The notes beneath the pieces are model-generated. The model saw only the letters and a list, made by a program, of their open reading frames with translations. It was not told the origin of the DNA and did not search any database. 64,000 bases of DNA. Source: Aquabacterium humicola (GTDB lineage Bacteria > Pseudomonadota > Gammaproteobacteria > Burkholderiales > Burkholderiaceae_C). The DNA is taken from the NCBI RefSeq assembly GCF_030167915.1, contig NZ_JARGNB010000008.1:248001-312000 (forward strand). Reading direction: 5' to 3'. Below are positions 48,479 through 57,546 of this stretch, piece by piece (the first letter of the stretch is position 1; every line of letters starts with the position of its first letter). The position numbers and the translations under genes are program-made.

Positions 48479-48577
48479 GGCTCGGTTCTGGGTTCGACAG
48501 GGAATCGAAGGAGCGCGATCATAAGGAGCGCTGGGCATGTCGCTTGCCTCGACCCCTCGACGATTCGCCGCCCCACC

Positions 48578-49639
48578 ATGCCCGCACGCCGCGCCTTCGA
48601 CCTGCTGAAGAAGACCGTCCAGGCCTGGATCGACGATCGGGCGGCGAGCATGGGGGCGGCGCTGTCGTACTACACCGTGTTCTCGATCGCGCCGCTGCTG
48701 CTGATCGTCATCGGGGTCGCCGGCGCCGTCTTCGGCGCCGACGAAGTGCGCGCGGCGGTCGTCACGCAACTGCAGGGCCTGCTCGGCGAACAGGTGGCGG
48801 AGGCCATCGAAGCGCTGCTGAGGAACGTCTCGCAGCCGGGCGAAGGGGTGCTGGCTGCCGCGATCGGCTCGGTGGTGCTGTTCATCGGCGCGACCACCGC
48901 GTTCGCCGAACTGCAGGACGACCTCGACCGCATCTGGCGTGCGCCCGAGCGCAACAAGCCGAGCGGCGTGTGGGGCTGGGTGCGCTCGCGCCTGCTGTCC
49001 TTCGGCATGGTGCTGACGATCGGCTTCCTGCTGATGGTGTCGCTGCTGGCGAGCACCGCGATCGCGGGGGTGGGCGACTGGCTCGGCGAGTCGCTGTCGG
49101 GCTGGCAGTGGCTGGCCCAGGCGCTCAACCTCGCGCTGAGCTTTGGCCTCATCACCGTGATGTTCGCGGCAATCTACCGCTTCATGCCGCATGTCGACGT
49201 GCACTGGCGCGACGTGTGGATCGGCGCCGCGGTGACCTCGCTGCTGTTCACGATCGGCAAGCACCTGATCGGGCTTTACCTCGGCAAGAGCTCGGTGGCC
49301 ACCGGTTTCGGTGCCGCGGGCTCGCTGGCGGTGCTGCTCGTGTGGGTCTACTACTCGGCACAGATCTTCCTGCTCGGCGCGGAGTTCACCTGGATCTGGG
49401 CCGGCGAGCGCCGGGCCGCGCCCGTGGCCGAGGGCAAGGCGCTGCCCGAGGGCGATGCGCGGGTGGATGTCGAGGAGCGGCCGCTGGCGCCGGCTGCGGC
49501 CACGTCACCGGCCCGCGGCGGCGGCTTCGTCGCCACGCACCCGCTGTCCGTGCTCGGCGCGGCCGCCGCCGCCGGGGCGGGTGCGGTGATGCTGGGCCGG
49601 CGGCTCGCCGTGCGCCATCGCCGCCTCGCCTCGACCTGA
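48578..49639 (+). CDS. YihY/BrkB family inner-membrane protein
   Basis: A 353-residue protein with about six membrane helices. The family hallmarks are AWIDDRAASMGAALSYYTVFSIAPLL (in pieces), GATTAFAELQDDLDRIW, AAIYRFMPHVDVHWRDVWIGA (in pieces) and LLVWVYYSAQIFLLGAEFT. These proteins were once called RNase BN in error; their role is unclear and may be transport. The C-terminal 70 residues (Glu/Pro/Ala-rich, then a hydrophobic end) are variable. The ATG at 48578 fits the family start MPARRAFDLLKKT. Confidence 0.9.
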   Translation: MPARRAFDLLKKTVQAWIDDRAASMGAALSYYTVFSIAPLLLIVIGVAGAVFGADEVRAAVVTQLQGLLGEQVAEAIEALLRNVSQPGEGVLAAAIGSVVLFIGATTAFAELQDDLDRIWRAPERNKPSGVWGWVRSRLLSFGMVLTIGFLLMVSLLASTAIAGVGDWLGESLSGWQWLAQALNLALSFGLITVMFAAIYRFMPHVDVHWRDVWIGAAVTSLLFTIGKHLIGLYLGKSSVATGFGAAGSLAVLLVWVYYSAQIFLLGAEFTWIWAGERRAAPVAEGKALPEGDARVDVEERPLAPAAATSPARGGGFVATHPLSVLGAAAAAGAGAVMLGRRLAVRHRRLAST

Positions 49640-49800
49640 CCCGCTCCTACGTGGGCGTGGCGTGCGGGCCTACCGGCGCGCGCGACCGGCGCCGATGCCG
49701 CGCCGTCACCTGGCTGCGCACACTGGGCGATATGCCGCCGCACGCCGCGGCGATCCGTTCAACTGCAGCGCCACCGCTGCCAACGACGAAGGAGTGCACG

Positions 49801-49983
49801 ATGAACAAGCAACAGGTCAAGGGCGCCGTGGAGAAAGCCGTCGGCAAGGCCCAGGAAAAACTCGGCCGCGCCATCGACAGCCCGACCCAGGAAGCCAAGG
49901 GCATCGGCAAGCAGATCAAGGGGCAGGCGCGCAAGAGCGTCGGCGATGCCAAGGAAGTGCTGAAGGACGCCGGCAAGGCCTGA
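49801..49983 (+). CDS. CsbD-like stress protein
   Basis: A 60-residue hydrophilic, Lys-rich protein: MNKQQVKGAVEKAVGKAQEK, then AKGIGKQIKGQARKSVGDAK. This is the CsbD family, small general-stress proteins with little structure and unknown mechanism. GAAGGAG precedes the ATG at good spacing. The 160 bases upstream (49640-49800) are its promoter region. Confidence 0.9.
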   Translation: MNKQQVKGAVEKAVGKAQEKLGRAIDSPTQEAKGIGKQIKGQARKSVGDAKEVLKDAGKA

Positions 49984-50318
49984 GCGATGCGGTCGACCGG
50001 TGATGACGTCTGAAGTACGCGTCATCGCCACCGTCCGGCCCGCGGCGACCCACCCGCCCCAGGGGGTATCGGTCGCCGCGTACAATCCGGTCCGTCGCAC
50101 GCAGCCCGTGCGTCAACCTCCCCGGCATCGCGGACTGCCCCCCAGGGCGTGATGCCGGCCCTTCTCGACCGGCGCGGCCTTTCACACGGCTCCCTCATCG
50201 TCGGTCCAGCCCGAGCGGCGCGCGAGCCCTCCGTCGCGCGCCTTCCGAATGACGCCCCGTCGCCTGCTGGTGGCGTGGCGTCGCGGCCTGCGTGCCGCGA
50301 CCACTGCAAGGAAAGTCA
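49984..50318 (+). other. 335-base gap: probable long leader of the second infA gene
   Basis: No gene is supported here. A TACAAT hexamer at 50081-50086 is a possible -10 box, without a good -35. If used, it gives a leader of about 225 bases. The leader contains an 11-base hairpin, CCGGCATCGCG (50122-50132) with CGTGATGCCGG (50148-50158), one pair being G-T. Nearer csbD, GATGACG (50002-50008) pairs with CGTCATC (50020-50026) and may be a terminator. A long structured leader would suit post-transcriptional control. Confidence 0.4.
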
Positions 50319-50576
50319 TTGGCCAAGGAAGAACTGATCGAGATGCACGGCAAGGTCCAGGAAGTGCTGCCGGACTCCCGTTACCGCGTCACGCTGGACA
50401 ACGGCCATTCGCTGGTCGCCTACACCGCCGGCAAGGTGCGCAAGAACCACATCCGCATCCTGGCCGGCGACAGCGTGTCGCTGGAACTGTCGCCCTACGA
50501 TCTCACGAAGGGCCGGATCACCTTCCGCCATCTCGACCGCCCGGCCGGGGGCCCGCGCCCGCCGCATCGGCGCTGA
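50319..50576 (+). CDS. infA: translation initiation factor IF-1, additional copy
   Basis: An 85-residue S1/OB-fold protein: [40 protein letters not shown], and [14 protein letters not shown] align throughout with E. coli IF-1. The start is taken as TTG at 50319, with AAGGAAAG six bases before it, giving the standard N-terminus AKEE. It has a 13-residue Pro/Arg-rich tail ([12 protein letters not shown]) beyond the normal 72. It is not beside ribosomal protein genes, so it is likely a second infA, as found in other Burkholderiales, where copies are thought to act in cold or stress. Confidence 0.92.
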   Translation: MAKEELIEMHGKVQEVLPDSRYRVTLDNGHSLVAYTAGKVRKNHIRILAGDSVSLELSPYDLTKGRITFRHLDRPAGGPRPPHRR

Positions 50577-50604
50577 CGCTCGCCGGCGTCGCCCGACGCC
50601 GCCC

Positions 50605-50991
50605 TCAGGGCAGGCTGCGCAACTGCAGCTCGGCTGACGTTCTCTCGTCGAACGCCAGCCGGCCCGTCAACCCGATGTGCTCCGCATACGGGTCCTCGTA
50701 CGACCACGCCGCATCCGGCACTTGCCGGCCCCCGAGCTGCAGGTTGAAGTAGCTCGCCTGCCCCTTGAACGGGCAGTAGGTCAACTTCGCCGAGCGCGTC
50801 AGGTGCTGCATCTGCACGTCGCCTCGCGGGAAGTAGAAGCGCGGCGGATGACCGTCCTCGTCGACCCGCACGACGTTGCGCGAGTCGGCGACGGCCTGGC
50901 CCGCCAGGTCGACCGCCATGCGCCCGTCGACGCGCGATTCGAGCACGCGATGCGCCGGATGCGCCCGGTGTCCAGGTGCGGGGCTGGTCAT
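50605..50991 (-). CDS. DUF427 domain protein
   Basis: A 128-residue protein with the DUF427 pattern: ADSRNVVRVDEDGHPPRFYF, LTYCPFKGQASYFNL and WSYEDPYAEH. The fold is a small beta-barrel with a conserved K-G-x-A region; the function is unknown. The ATG at 50991 follows AAGGAGC. It is convergent with infA, 28 bases apart. Confidence 0.88.
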   Translation of the reverse strand: MTSPAPGHRAHPAHRVLESRVDGRMAVDLAGQAVADSRNVVRVDEDGHPPRFYFPRGDVQMQHLTRSAKLTYCPFKGQASYFNLQLGGRQVPDAAWSYEDPYAEHIGLTGRLAFDERTSAELQLRSLP

Positions 50992-51139
50992 GGTCTGCTC
51001 CTTGGTGTGAGGCGCGCGCGGCAAGCGCTGAGCCTGTGACTTTGTCGGAAGCGGTGATCCTCGGCCGCATCATCGGTCAGTGAGAGGCGGTCGCGAACCG
51101 CTCGGTCGCCGCACAACGCCGGCACGATGCCGCCGGAGC

Positions 51140-51508
51140 TCAACCCGAGGCCAGTTCCTTCAGCAACAGCTTCATGCGCTTGCGCCCGTCGGCATTGGTC
51201 GCGCGCCAGGCCTTCGATGCCAGCGCCAGGAACTGCAGTTCCGCAGCCGTCGGCCCCGACACCGCACGCGCTTCGTCGAGCCAGCCGGCGGGCTGGCCGC
51301 AGGCCGCCTCGATCTGACGCGCCAGCTTGTCGCCGATCGGCCGGCTGCTCTTGATCTGGCTCCACATGCTGGGGCTGATCTGCAGCCGGGCGGCGAAAGC
51401 CTGCTCCAGGCCCTTCGGCGGCGTGCCCGCGCGCATCTGTTCTTCGGCGTAGTGCTGGAACAGGCTCAGCACGTTCTGGCGGCGGTGGACGGGCGTCTGA
51501 TCGGGCAC
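51140..51508 (-). CDS. HTH (XRE-like) DNA-binding protein
   Basis: A 122-residue protein. The middle part LEQAFAARLQISPSMWSQIKSSRPIGDKLARQIEAACG (in pieces) is a Cro/C1-like helix-turn-helix, followed by PAGWLDEA, which is typical of phage-type regulators. The C-terminus ends RKRMKLLLKELASG. The start is taken as GTG at 51508 because the frame further upstream is Arg-rich and crosses the divergent promoter; the true start could be slightly different. It is divergent from a small transcription unit (51551-51817), the natural candidate target. No phage genes are nearby. Confidence 0.72.
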   Translation of the reverse strand: MPDQTPVHRRQNVLSLFQHYAEEQMRAGTPPKGLEQAFAARLQISPSMWSQIKSSRPIGDKLARQIEAACGQPAGWLDEARAVSGPTAAELQFLALASKAWRATNADGRKRMKLLLKELASG

Positions 51509-51550
51509 GAGGGGGCTTGCAACCTGGGGAAGAAAGATTGTCGCACCCGC

Positions 51551-51579
51551 TTGACGACGCGGTGAAGACTCTTTACAGT
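51551..51579 (+). promoter_or_regulatory. near-consensus sigma-70 promoter with an embedded palindrome
   Basis: TTGACG (51551-51556) and TACAGT (51574-51579) are separated by 17 bases. The spacer and -10 include the imperfect palindrome GTGAAGACTCTTTACAG (51562-51578), a possible operator for the divergent HTH protein. A weaker divergent promoter for that gene (TTCACC-N18-GACAAT on the minus strand) overlaps the same stretch. Confidence 0.65.
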
Positions 51580-51646
51580 GCGCGACTTCGCTGCTGCGGC
51601 CTTCGGGCTGCAGCCCCCAGACACCGAACCGCAAGGAGTCCCGACC

Positions 51647-51757
51647 GTGCTGAACCGCCGCCCCGCCACCCTCATGTCGCCGAAGGCCGGCGCATGCATG
51701 GGCGCACGGGCCGCAGGTTCGTTCGATCAAGGCCCTCCGGGCGAAGGCAGCGCATAG
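51647..51757 (+). CDS. small open reading frame (36 codons) in a structured short transcript
   Basis: GTG at 51647 is preceded by AAGGAG with a seven- to eight-base spacer, and the frame encodes MLNRRPATLMSPKAGACMGA and 16 more residues ending GEGSA. It lies between a good promoter (51551-51579), a 9-base hairpin with a TTCG loop at 51593-51614 and a terminator (51785-51817). The peptide is basic at first and has no membrane segment. The unit may be a small mRNA, a dual-function sRNA or a leader. No family is recognised. Confidence 0.45.
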   Translation: MLNRRPATLMSPKAGACMGARAAGSFDQGPPGEGSA

Positions 51758-51784
51758 CGCACACGCCTTCCACTCGATCTTCAT

Positions 51785-51817
51785 CGAGGCCCGGATTCCG
51801 AAAGGATCCGGGCCTCG
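51785..51817 (+). terminator. intrinsic terminator of the small transcription unit
   Basis: CGAGGCCCGGA (51785-51795) pairs with TCCGGGCCTCG (51807-51817), and CTGCTTTCC follows. It lies 28 bases after the stop of the 36-codon frame. Confidence 0.75.
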
Positions 51818-52175
51818 CTGCTTTCCGATCCTGTTTTCGAACTGTTCGATCTCATGGCGGGTGTGCTTCGGCACAACGGCCGAATGTTTCACCCCACAGC
51901 GCAGGGGTGGCCCGGATGTGCGCCGCGGGGACGCCCGCGTCGTGCAGCGAGACAGCGCTGAGCGGATTAGCCGCCCTCGCGCTGGAGCACAACCGCGATG
52001 AGATCAACTTCAAGCCCCTGTAGACGCTCACGCTCCAGGGGTGGAAATCGGCCGCAACGATAGGGCGGCTCCGGAACCCGTCACCGGAACCTTCGATCGG
52101 TGCCCTGCGGGGTGAACGAGATCGACACGGCGTGCTCGAAGTGCCATGAGGCGCGCCGCTTCGAAGGAAACCAAG
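51818..52175. other. 358-base gap before rtcB, relatively A+T-rich
   Basis: No complete gene is supported. The stretch is less G+C-rich than its surroundings. A plus-strand frame ending at 52023 finishes with ALEHNRDEINFKPL, which reads like the end of a real protein but has no credible start, so it could be a decayed remnant. CCCCTG (52015-52020) and CAGGGG (52036-52041) can form a short hairpin. The rtcB promoter should lie here. Confidence 0.35.
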
Positions 52176-53396
<1,221 letters not shown>

Positions 53397-53480
53397 GGCC
53401 GGCGCGAAGGGCGCTGCCAGCGTACGGGGTCGCGCGTCGCAGCTGACGGCCTCCGCTCGGAAGGCCGCTCACTTCAGGCG

Positions 53481-54638
53481 TCAGGCAGCGGCGCGCTGCG
53501 CCGGCGCCGGGCCGAGGATCGCATTCAGGGCGGTCTCCAGGCTGTGCACGGTGCGGTCCGGGTGCTGCAGCTTCTCGATGCCGAACAGGCCCATGCGGAA
53601 GGTCTTGAAGTCGGCCGGTTCGTCGCATTGCAGCGGCACGCCGGCAGCGGTCTGCAGGCCTTGCGCGGCGAAGGCCTTGCCGGTGTGCAGGCCGTCGTCG
53701 TCGGTGTAGGCCACGACGACGCCCGGCGCCTCGAAGCCCTCGGCGGCGACGCTGGGCAGCCCGCGCGCGGCCAGCAACGCGCGCACGCGGCGGCCCAGCG
53801 CCCACTGCTCGGCGCGCAGCTTCTCGAAGCCGCAGGCGCGGGTCTGCAGCATCGCGTCGCGCGTGCGCAGCAGTGCATCGGTGGGCATGGTCGCGTGGTA
53901 CGCGAAGCCGCCCTTCTCGTAGGCCTCGACGATCTGCAGCCACTTCTTCAGGTCCGCGGCGAAGCTGGTGCTGGTGGTGCCGTCGATCGCGGTGCGCGCA
54001 CGCTCGCTCAACATCACGAAGGCGCAGCACGGCGAGCCGCTCCAGCCCTTCTGCGGCGCGCTGACCAGCACGTCGACGCCGGTGGCCTGCATGTCGACCC
54101 ACAGCGCGCCGGACGCGATGCAATCCAGCACGAACAGGCCCCCGACCTCGTGCACCGCATCGGCCACCGCATGCAGGTAGGCATCGGGCAGCACGATGCC
54201 CGAGGCGGTCTCGACATGCGGTGCGAAGACGACGGCCGGGCGCTGCGCGCGGATCGCCGCGATCACCTCGTCCAGCGGCGCCGGCGCGAAGGGCTGCTGG
54301 CGGCCGGCGGCGACGGGCCGTGCCTTCAGCACCTGCTGGTCCTTCGGAATGCGGCCCATCTCGAGGATCTGCGTCCAGCGGAAGCTGAACCAGCCGTTGC
54401 GCAGCACCAGCACGGCCTTGTCGGTGGCGAACTGGCGCGCGACCGCTTCCATGCCGAAGGTGCCGCTGCCCGGCACGATGATGGCCGTCGGCGCGTGGTA
54501 GGCCTCCTTCAGCACGCCGACGATGTCGCGCACGGCCTGCTGGAACTTGCGCGACATGTGGTTGACCGCGCGGTCGGTATAGACCACCGAGTACTCGAGC
54601 AGGCCATCGGGATCGACGTCGGGCAGCAGGCCGGGCAT
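53481..54638 (-). CDS. class V aminotransferase (alanine-glyoxylate/serine-pyruvate type)
   Basis: A 385-residue PLP enzyme. PGSGTFGMEAVARQF forms the phosphate-binding start, VFAPHVETASGIVLPD and FVLDCIASGALWVDM give the cofactor Asp, and SAPQKGWSGSPCCAF holds the Schiff-base Lys near 197. The late stretch FRMGLFGIEK is the usual C-terminal Arg motif. Substrates are probably small amino acids with glyoxylate or pyruvate. The ATG at 54638 follows AGGAGAT. It is divergent from clpP. Confidence 0.88.
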   Translation of the reverse strand: MPGLLPDVDPDGLLEYSVVYTDRAVNHMSRKFQQAVRDIVGVLKEAYHAPTAIIVPGSGTFGMEAVARQFATDKAVLVLRNGWFSFRWTQILEMGRIPKDQQVLKARPVAAGRQQPFAPAPLDEVIAAIRAQRPAVVFAPHVETASGIVLPDAYLHAVADAVHEVGGLFVLDCIASGALWVDMQATGVDVLVSAPQKGWSGSPCCAFVMLSERARTAIDGTTSTSFAADLKKWLQIVEAYEKGGFAYHATMPTDALLRTRDAMLQTRACGFEKLRAEQWALGRRVRALLAARGLPSVAAEGFEAPGVVVAYTDDDGLHTGKAFAAQGLQTAAGVPLQCDEPADFKTFRMGLFGIEKLQHPDRTVHSLETALNAILGPAPAQRAAA

Positions 54639-54741
54639 GGCGGATCTCCTGGATCGGGAACGGGCCGCCGAGCCTACCATCCGAAGCGCCGTCGCCGGCT
54701 GCGCAACAATGCGCCGCAGCACTCATTCAGAGGGGACCCTC

Positions 54742-55338
54742 ATGACGATTCGACTCGCCGACGACAAGCCCGCCGCGCCAACCACCGCCGCCCCCGACCG
54801 CATCGAGGACCAGCTCTCGTTCCGCTCGCGCTACGTGCTGGTGTTCGGCGAGGTCGACGACAAGCTCGCGCATGCCACCTGCCGCCGCCTGCTCGCGCTG
54901 TCGGAGGAATCCGATGCGCCGATCACGATGCTGGTGTCTTCGCCGGGCGGCCATGTCGAGTCGGGCGACGCGATCCACGACATGATCCGCTTCGTGCGCG
55001 CGCCGGTGACCACCGTCGGCACGGGCTGGGTCGCCAGTGCCGGCGCGCACATCTTCCTGGCGCCGCCGAAGGAGCGCCGGGTCTGCCTGCCGAACACGCG
55101 CTTCATGATCCATCAGCCGGCCGGCGGCGCCGGCGGCCAGGCCACCGACATCGCGATCCAGGCCAGGGAGATCCTGCGCACGCGCGAGCGTATCGCCCGC
55201 GTGATCGCGCGCCAGACCGGGAAGACCTATGAAGCCGTGCTGGCCGACATGGAGCGCGACTTCTGGATGAATGCCGACGAGGCGGTGGCCTACGGCATCG
55301 TCTCGCGGGTCATCGAGCAGCAGAAGGAACTGGCCTGA
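54742..55338 (+). CDS. ClpP-type serine protease subunit (paralogue)
   Basis: A 198-residue ClpP-fold protease. The triad is intact: Ser99 in GWVASAGAHIF, His124 in RFMIHQPAGG, and Asp173 in ERDFWM. SSPGGHVESGDAIHDMIRFV (in pieces) is the handle-side signature. It is not beside clpX, tig or lon, and its N-terminus (MTIRLADDKPAAPTTAAPDR) lacks the usual ClpP leader, so it is a second, accessory ClpP rather than the housekeeping copy. It may pair with ClpA/ClpX or form mixed rings. Confidence 0.87.
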   Translation: MTIRLADDKPAAPTTAAPDRIEDQLSFRSRYVLVFGEVDDKLAHATCRRLLALSEESDAPITMLVSSPGGHVESGDAIHDMIRFVRAPVTTVGTGWVASAGAHIFLAPPKERRVCLPNTRFMIHQPAGGAGGQATDIAIQAREILRTRERIARVIARQTGKTYEAVLADMERDFWMNADEAVAYGIVSRVIEQQKELA

Positions 55339-55387
55339 GCGCCGACGGCCGGCTGAGCGCGGGCCGTCTCCCGCCCAGACTGCTAGC

Positions 55388-56266
55388 CTAGCCGACCCGC
55401 GTATCGTCCGGCCGGCGCCAGTTGCCGGCGACGCTGGCGACGCCGCCCTGGATCGCGGTGTCGCCCTCGTGGATCTCCGACGCGCGGCGCTGGCCGTAGG
55501 TGACCGACAAGCTCGCGCGGCGCAGCGCCAGCGGGTAGTCGACGTCCTCGGCGCCGGTGAAAAACACCACCTCGCCGTCATCGCGCAGGCGCTGCAGCGT
55601 CTCGGCGTTCAGCGCCAGCAGCAGCTCGAACACGCCGGCGTGGTATTCGCGGCGCACCAGGCGGCGGGTCTGCCAGGTTTCGTAGCGCAGTGTGCCGTCA
55701 CCGGCGTCGACCGACTCGTTGCGGTCGACCACGATGCCCTGGGTCTGCAGCGAGGCCAGCCGCGGCGCGATGCCGCCGGCGCGCTGGCCGCCCACGGCCA
55801 GGCTGGCGCTGTGCGCCTTGCCGGTCAGGCAGTCGATCTCGTCGCGCTGGTAGACGACGGCGGTGTGCAGGCCGTCGTCGCCGGCCGGGCCGCTGGTCAG
55901 GCGCTTGTACTCGCCGACCTGGCGGCTGGTGGCCAGCGGCATGCCGCCCTGCCAGTCATCGAACGCGACCTTCAGCACCGCGCCGACGATGTCGGCGCGC
56001 TGCCAGCCCTGAGGCGGTTCGCCGAGCGCGCAGCGGCCGGTGAGCACGCCGGTGGCCTCCGGCTGCGGCCAGCCGCCGTCGATCTGCGCCGGGCGGTCGA
56101 CCGTCACCGGCAAGGGTTGCGGCTGGGCGGCGAAGCTGGGCAGCGCGTCGGGCAGGGCCCGTTCGAGGGCCAGGCGCGCGGGGGATGGCGTGGCAGGCGC
56201 GCTGGTGGACTTGGCAGGCGCGGCGGCCGAGGCGGCGGCGGGGTCGGGGCGAAGGGCGGCGGGCAT
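55388..56266 (-). CDS. hypothetical protein
   Basis: A 292-residue protein with an Ala/Pro-rich, disordered N-terminus of about 55 residues, then a folded part with VTVDRPAQIDGGW, FDDWQGGMPLATSRQVGEYKRL (in pieces), RDEIDCLTGKAHSASLAVGG (in pieces), and VVFFTGAEDVDYPLALRRASL (in pieces). No signal peptide or membrane segment is visible, and I do not recognise the family. AGGAGG before the ATG at 56266 and G/C-ended codons support a real gene. It lies between the convergent clpP gene and the cyclophilin gene upstream, which runs in the same direction. Confidence 0.7.
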   Translation of the reverse strand: MPAALRPDPAAASAAAPAKSTSAPATPSPARLALERALPDALPSFAAQPQPLPVTVDRPAQIDGGWPQPEATGVLTGRCALGEPPQGWQRADIVGAVLKVAFDDWQGGMPLATSRQVGEYKRLTSGPAGDDGLHTAVVYQRDEIDCLTGKAHSASLAVGGQRAGGIAPRLASLQTQGIVVDRNESVDAGDGTLRYETWQTRRLVRREYHAGVFELLLALNAETLQRLRDDGEVVFFTGAEDVDYPLALRRASLSVTYGQRRASEIHEGDTAIQGGVASVAGNWRRPDDTRVG

Positions 56267-56385
56267 TCGAGCCTCCTGCGTGGCGACAGCCGCTACTGTC
56301 CGTCTTCCGGGCCCGGCTGTCATCCGGGCTGGGCACTAGTTCACTCGGCCGCCGCCCGACCCCCCGTTTCCAGGGGAGGGGCCGT

Positions 56386-57267
56386 TCAGTAGCCGTTGGC
56401 CTGCGCGGTGGCCAGCAGCTCGTCGATCGAGCCGAGCCGGGTGATCTGGCTGCCCAGCGCGGGCACCAGGTACCACACCTGGCCGTCCTTGGTGCCGACG
56501 TAGGCGTTGGTGGCCGAGTAATAACGGAAATAGTACCCGTCCGTGGTCGCCGATGCGGGGCTGGCCGGCGCGGCGTACTGCGGGTAGGCCGCCTCGAGGT
56601 AGTTGAAGATGCGATCGGACGGCGAGAGGCTGGCCTTCGCGGGCAGCTCGGAGGCCTTGTCGATGAACACCAGGTGTTCGCGCGTCATCGTCTGCCCGGT
56701 GGCCCAGGGCTTGCGCACCGGCAGCTGCGGGAACAGGCCACCGGCGTTGACCACCGTCAGCGCGGCGATCCTGTCGACCACCGCCATGCCCGGCGCCGTG
56801 ACCTGGCCGAACACCGTGAAGCCGCCGTTGTTCGACGGGCCCAGCGTCGTCGTGTTGTCCTTCAGGTTGAAGAACCACTGGCTGGTCGCGCTGTCCGGGT
56901 TGCCGCCCTGCTTGGCCATCGCGATCGTGCCGCGCACGTTCGGACGGTCGGCGCTGTACTCGTTAACGATCGGCGCGCCGGTGGGCACGTAGCCCGCCAC
57001 GTTGCCGACCGGCCAGTTGTAGCCGCCGCCCTGGATCACGAAGTTGGCCTCGTGGCGGTGGATGAACGACTGCATGTACGCGTCCTGGCGCACATAGCTC
57101 AGGAAGTTCTGCACCGTGCCGGCCGCGGTGTTGTCATAGAGGTCGATGTCGATCGGACCGTAGGCGGTGTGGAACCGCACCATCGTCGCCTGGGCGGGCA
57201 CGAGCAGGGTGGAAGCAGCGAGGAAGCCGGCGGCGGCCAGCCGCGGCAGTAGCTTGAACAGGGACAC
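56386..57267 (-). CDS. secreted cyclophilin-type peptidyl-prolyl isomerase with a C-terminal repeat domain
   Basis: A 293-residue exported protein. The signal peptide covers about 1-26 (VSLFKLLPRLAAAGFLA). The cyclophilin domain (about 28-195) has FIHRHEANFVIQGGGYN, GTIAMAKQGGNPDSATSQWFFN (in pieces) and GGFTVFGQV; the active-site Arg is present in FIHR. The last 75 residues (RIFNYLEAAYPQY, YYFRYYSATNAYVGTKDGQVWYL in pieces) form a Y-R-Y-Y type domain that I recall on Burkholderiales surface proteins. The GTG at 57267 was chosen since it begins the signal peptide and GGAGA precedes it. It is divergent from the glucanotransferase gene. Confidence 0.84.
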   Translation of the reverse strand: MSLFKLLPRLAAAGFLAASTLLVPAQATMVRFHTAYGPIDIDLYDNTAAGTVQNFLSYVRQDAYMQSFIHRHEANFVIQGGGYNWPVGNVAGYVPTGAPIVNEYSADRPNVRGTIAMAKQGGNPDSATSQWFFNLKDNTTTLGPSNNGGFTVFGQVTAPGMAVVDRIAALTVVNAGGLFPQLPVRKPWATGQTMTREHLVFIDKASELPAKASLSPSDRIFNYLEAAYPQYAAPASPASATTDGYYFRYYSATNAYVGTKDGQVWYLVPALGSQITRLGSIDELLATAQANGY

Positions 57268-57365
57268 CGGGCAGTCTCCAGACACGGAAGGGGCCGCCGG
57301 ATGGCGGCGAGGGCGTCGATTCTGCCGGAGGCCTTCACAGCCCCATCGTGTAGTCAAAATACATA

Positions 57366-57471
57366 CTTGCAGACTGGCGGCGTTTCATTCCTTCACTCAT
57401 TTCCAGGGGTGAGCAGCAAGAAATCTGGGTTGACGTGCTTGCAGACAGGCCGTGACAAGTAGTACAACTAC
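57366..57471 (+). promoter_or_regulatory. control region of the glucanotransferase gene
   Basis: CTTGCAGAC occurs twice in direct orientation, at 57366-57374 and 57438-57446, 72 bases apart. TTGACG at 57430-57435 could be a -35 box. Next to it is the inverted repeat GTAGT-ACA-ACTAC at 57459-57471, a plausible repressor site near the promoter. The 279-base gap 57268-57546 holds no gene. Confidence 0.45.
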
Positions 57472-57546
57472 ATCACCGCGGTGCACGTCTCGAACTGTTC
57501 CAACCAACATGGCCCGGCTGCGAACGGGCCTCCAGAGGAGCTGACG

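Noticed and set aside
51140-51892. HTH protein read as a 250-residue protein
   Set aside because: The N-terminal half is Arg/Cys-rich, unlike any domain, and runs through the terminator and promoter of the divergent small unit.
51517-52023. 168-codon plus-strand frame before rtcB
   Set aside because: Mostly low-complexity Arg/Ser/Pro sequence crossing a promoter and a terminator; only its last residues look protein-like, noted as a possible remnant.
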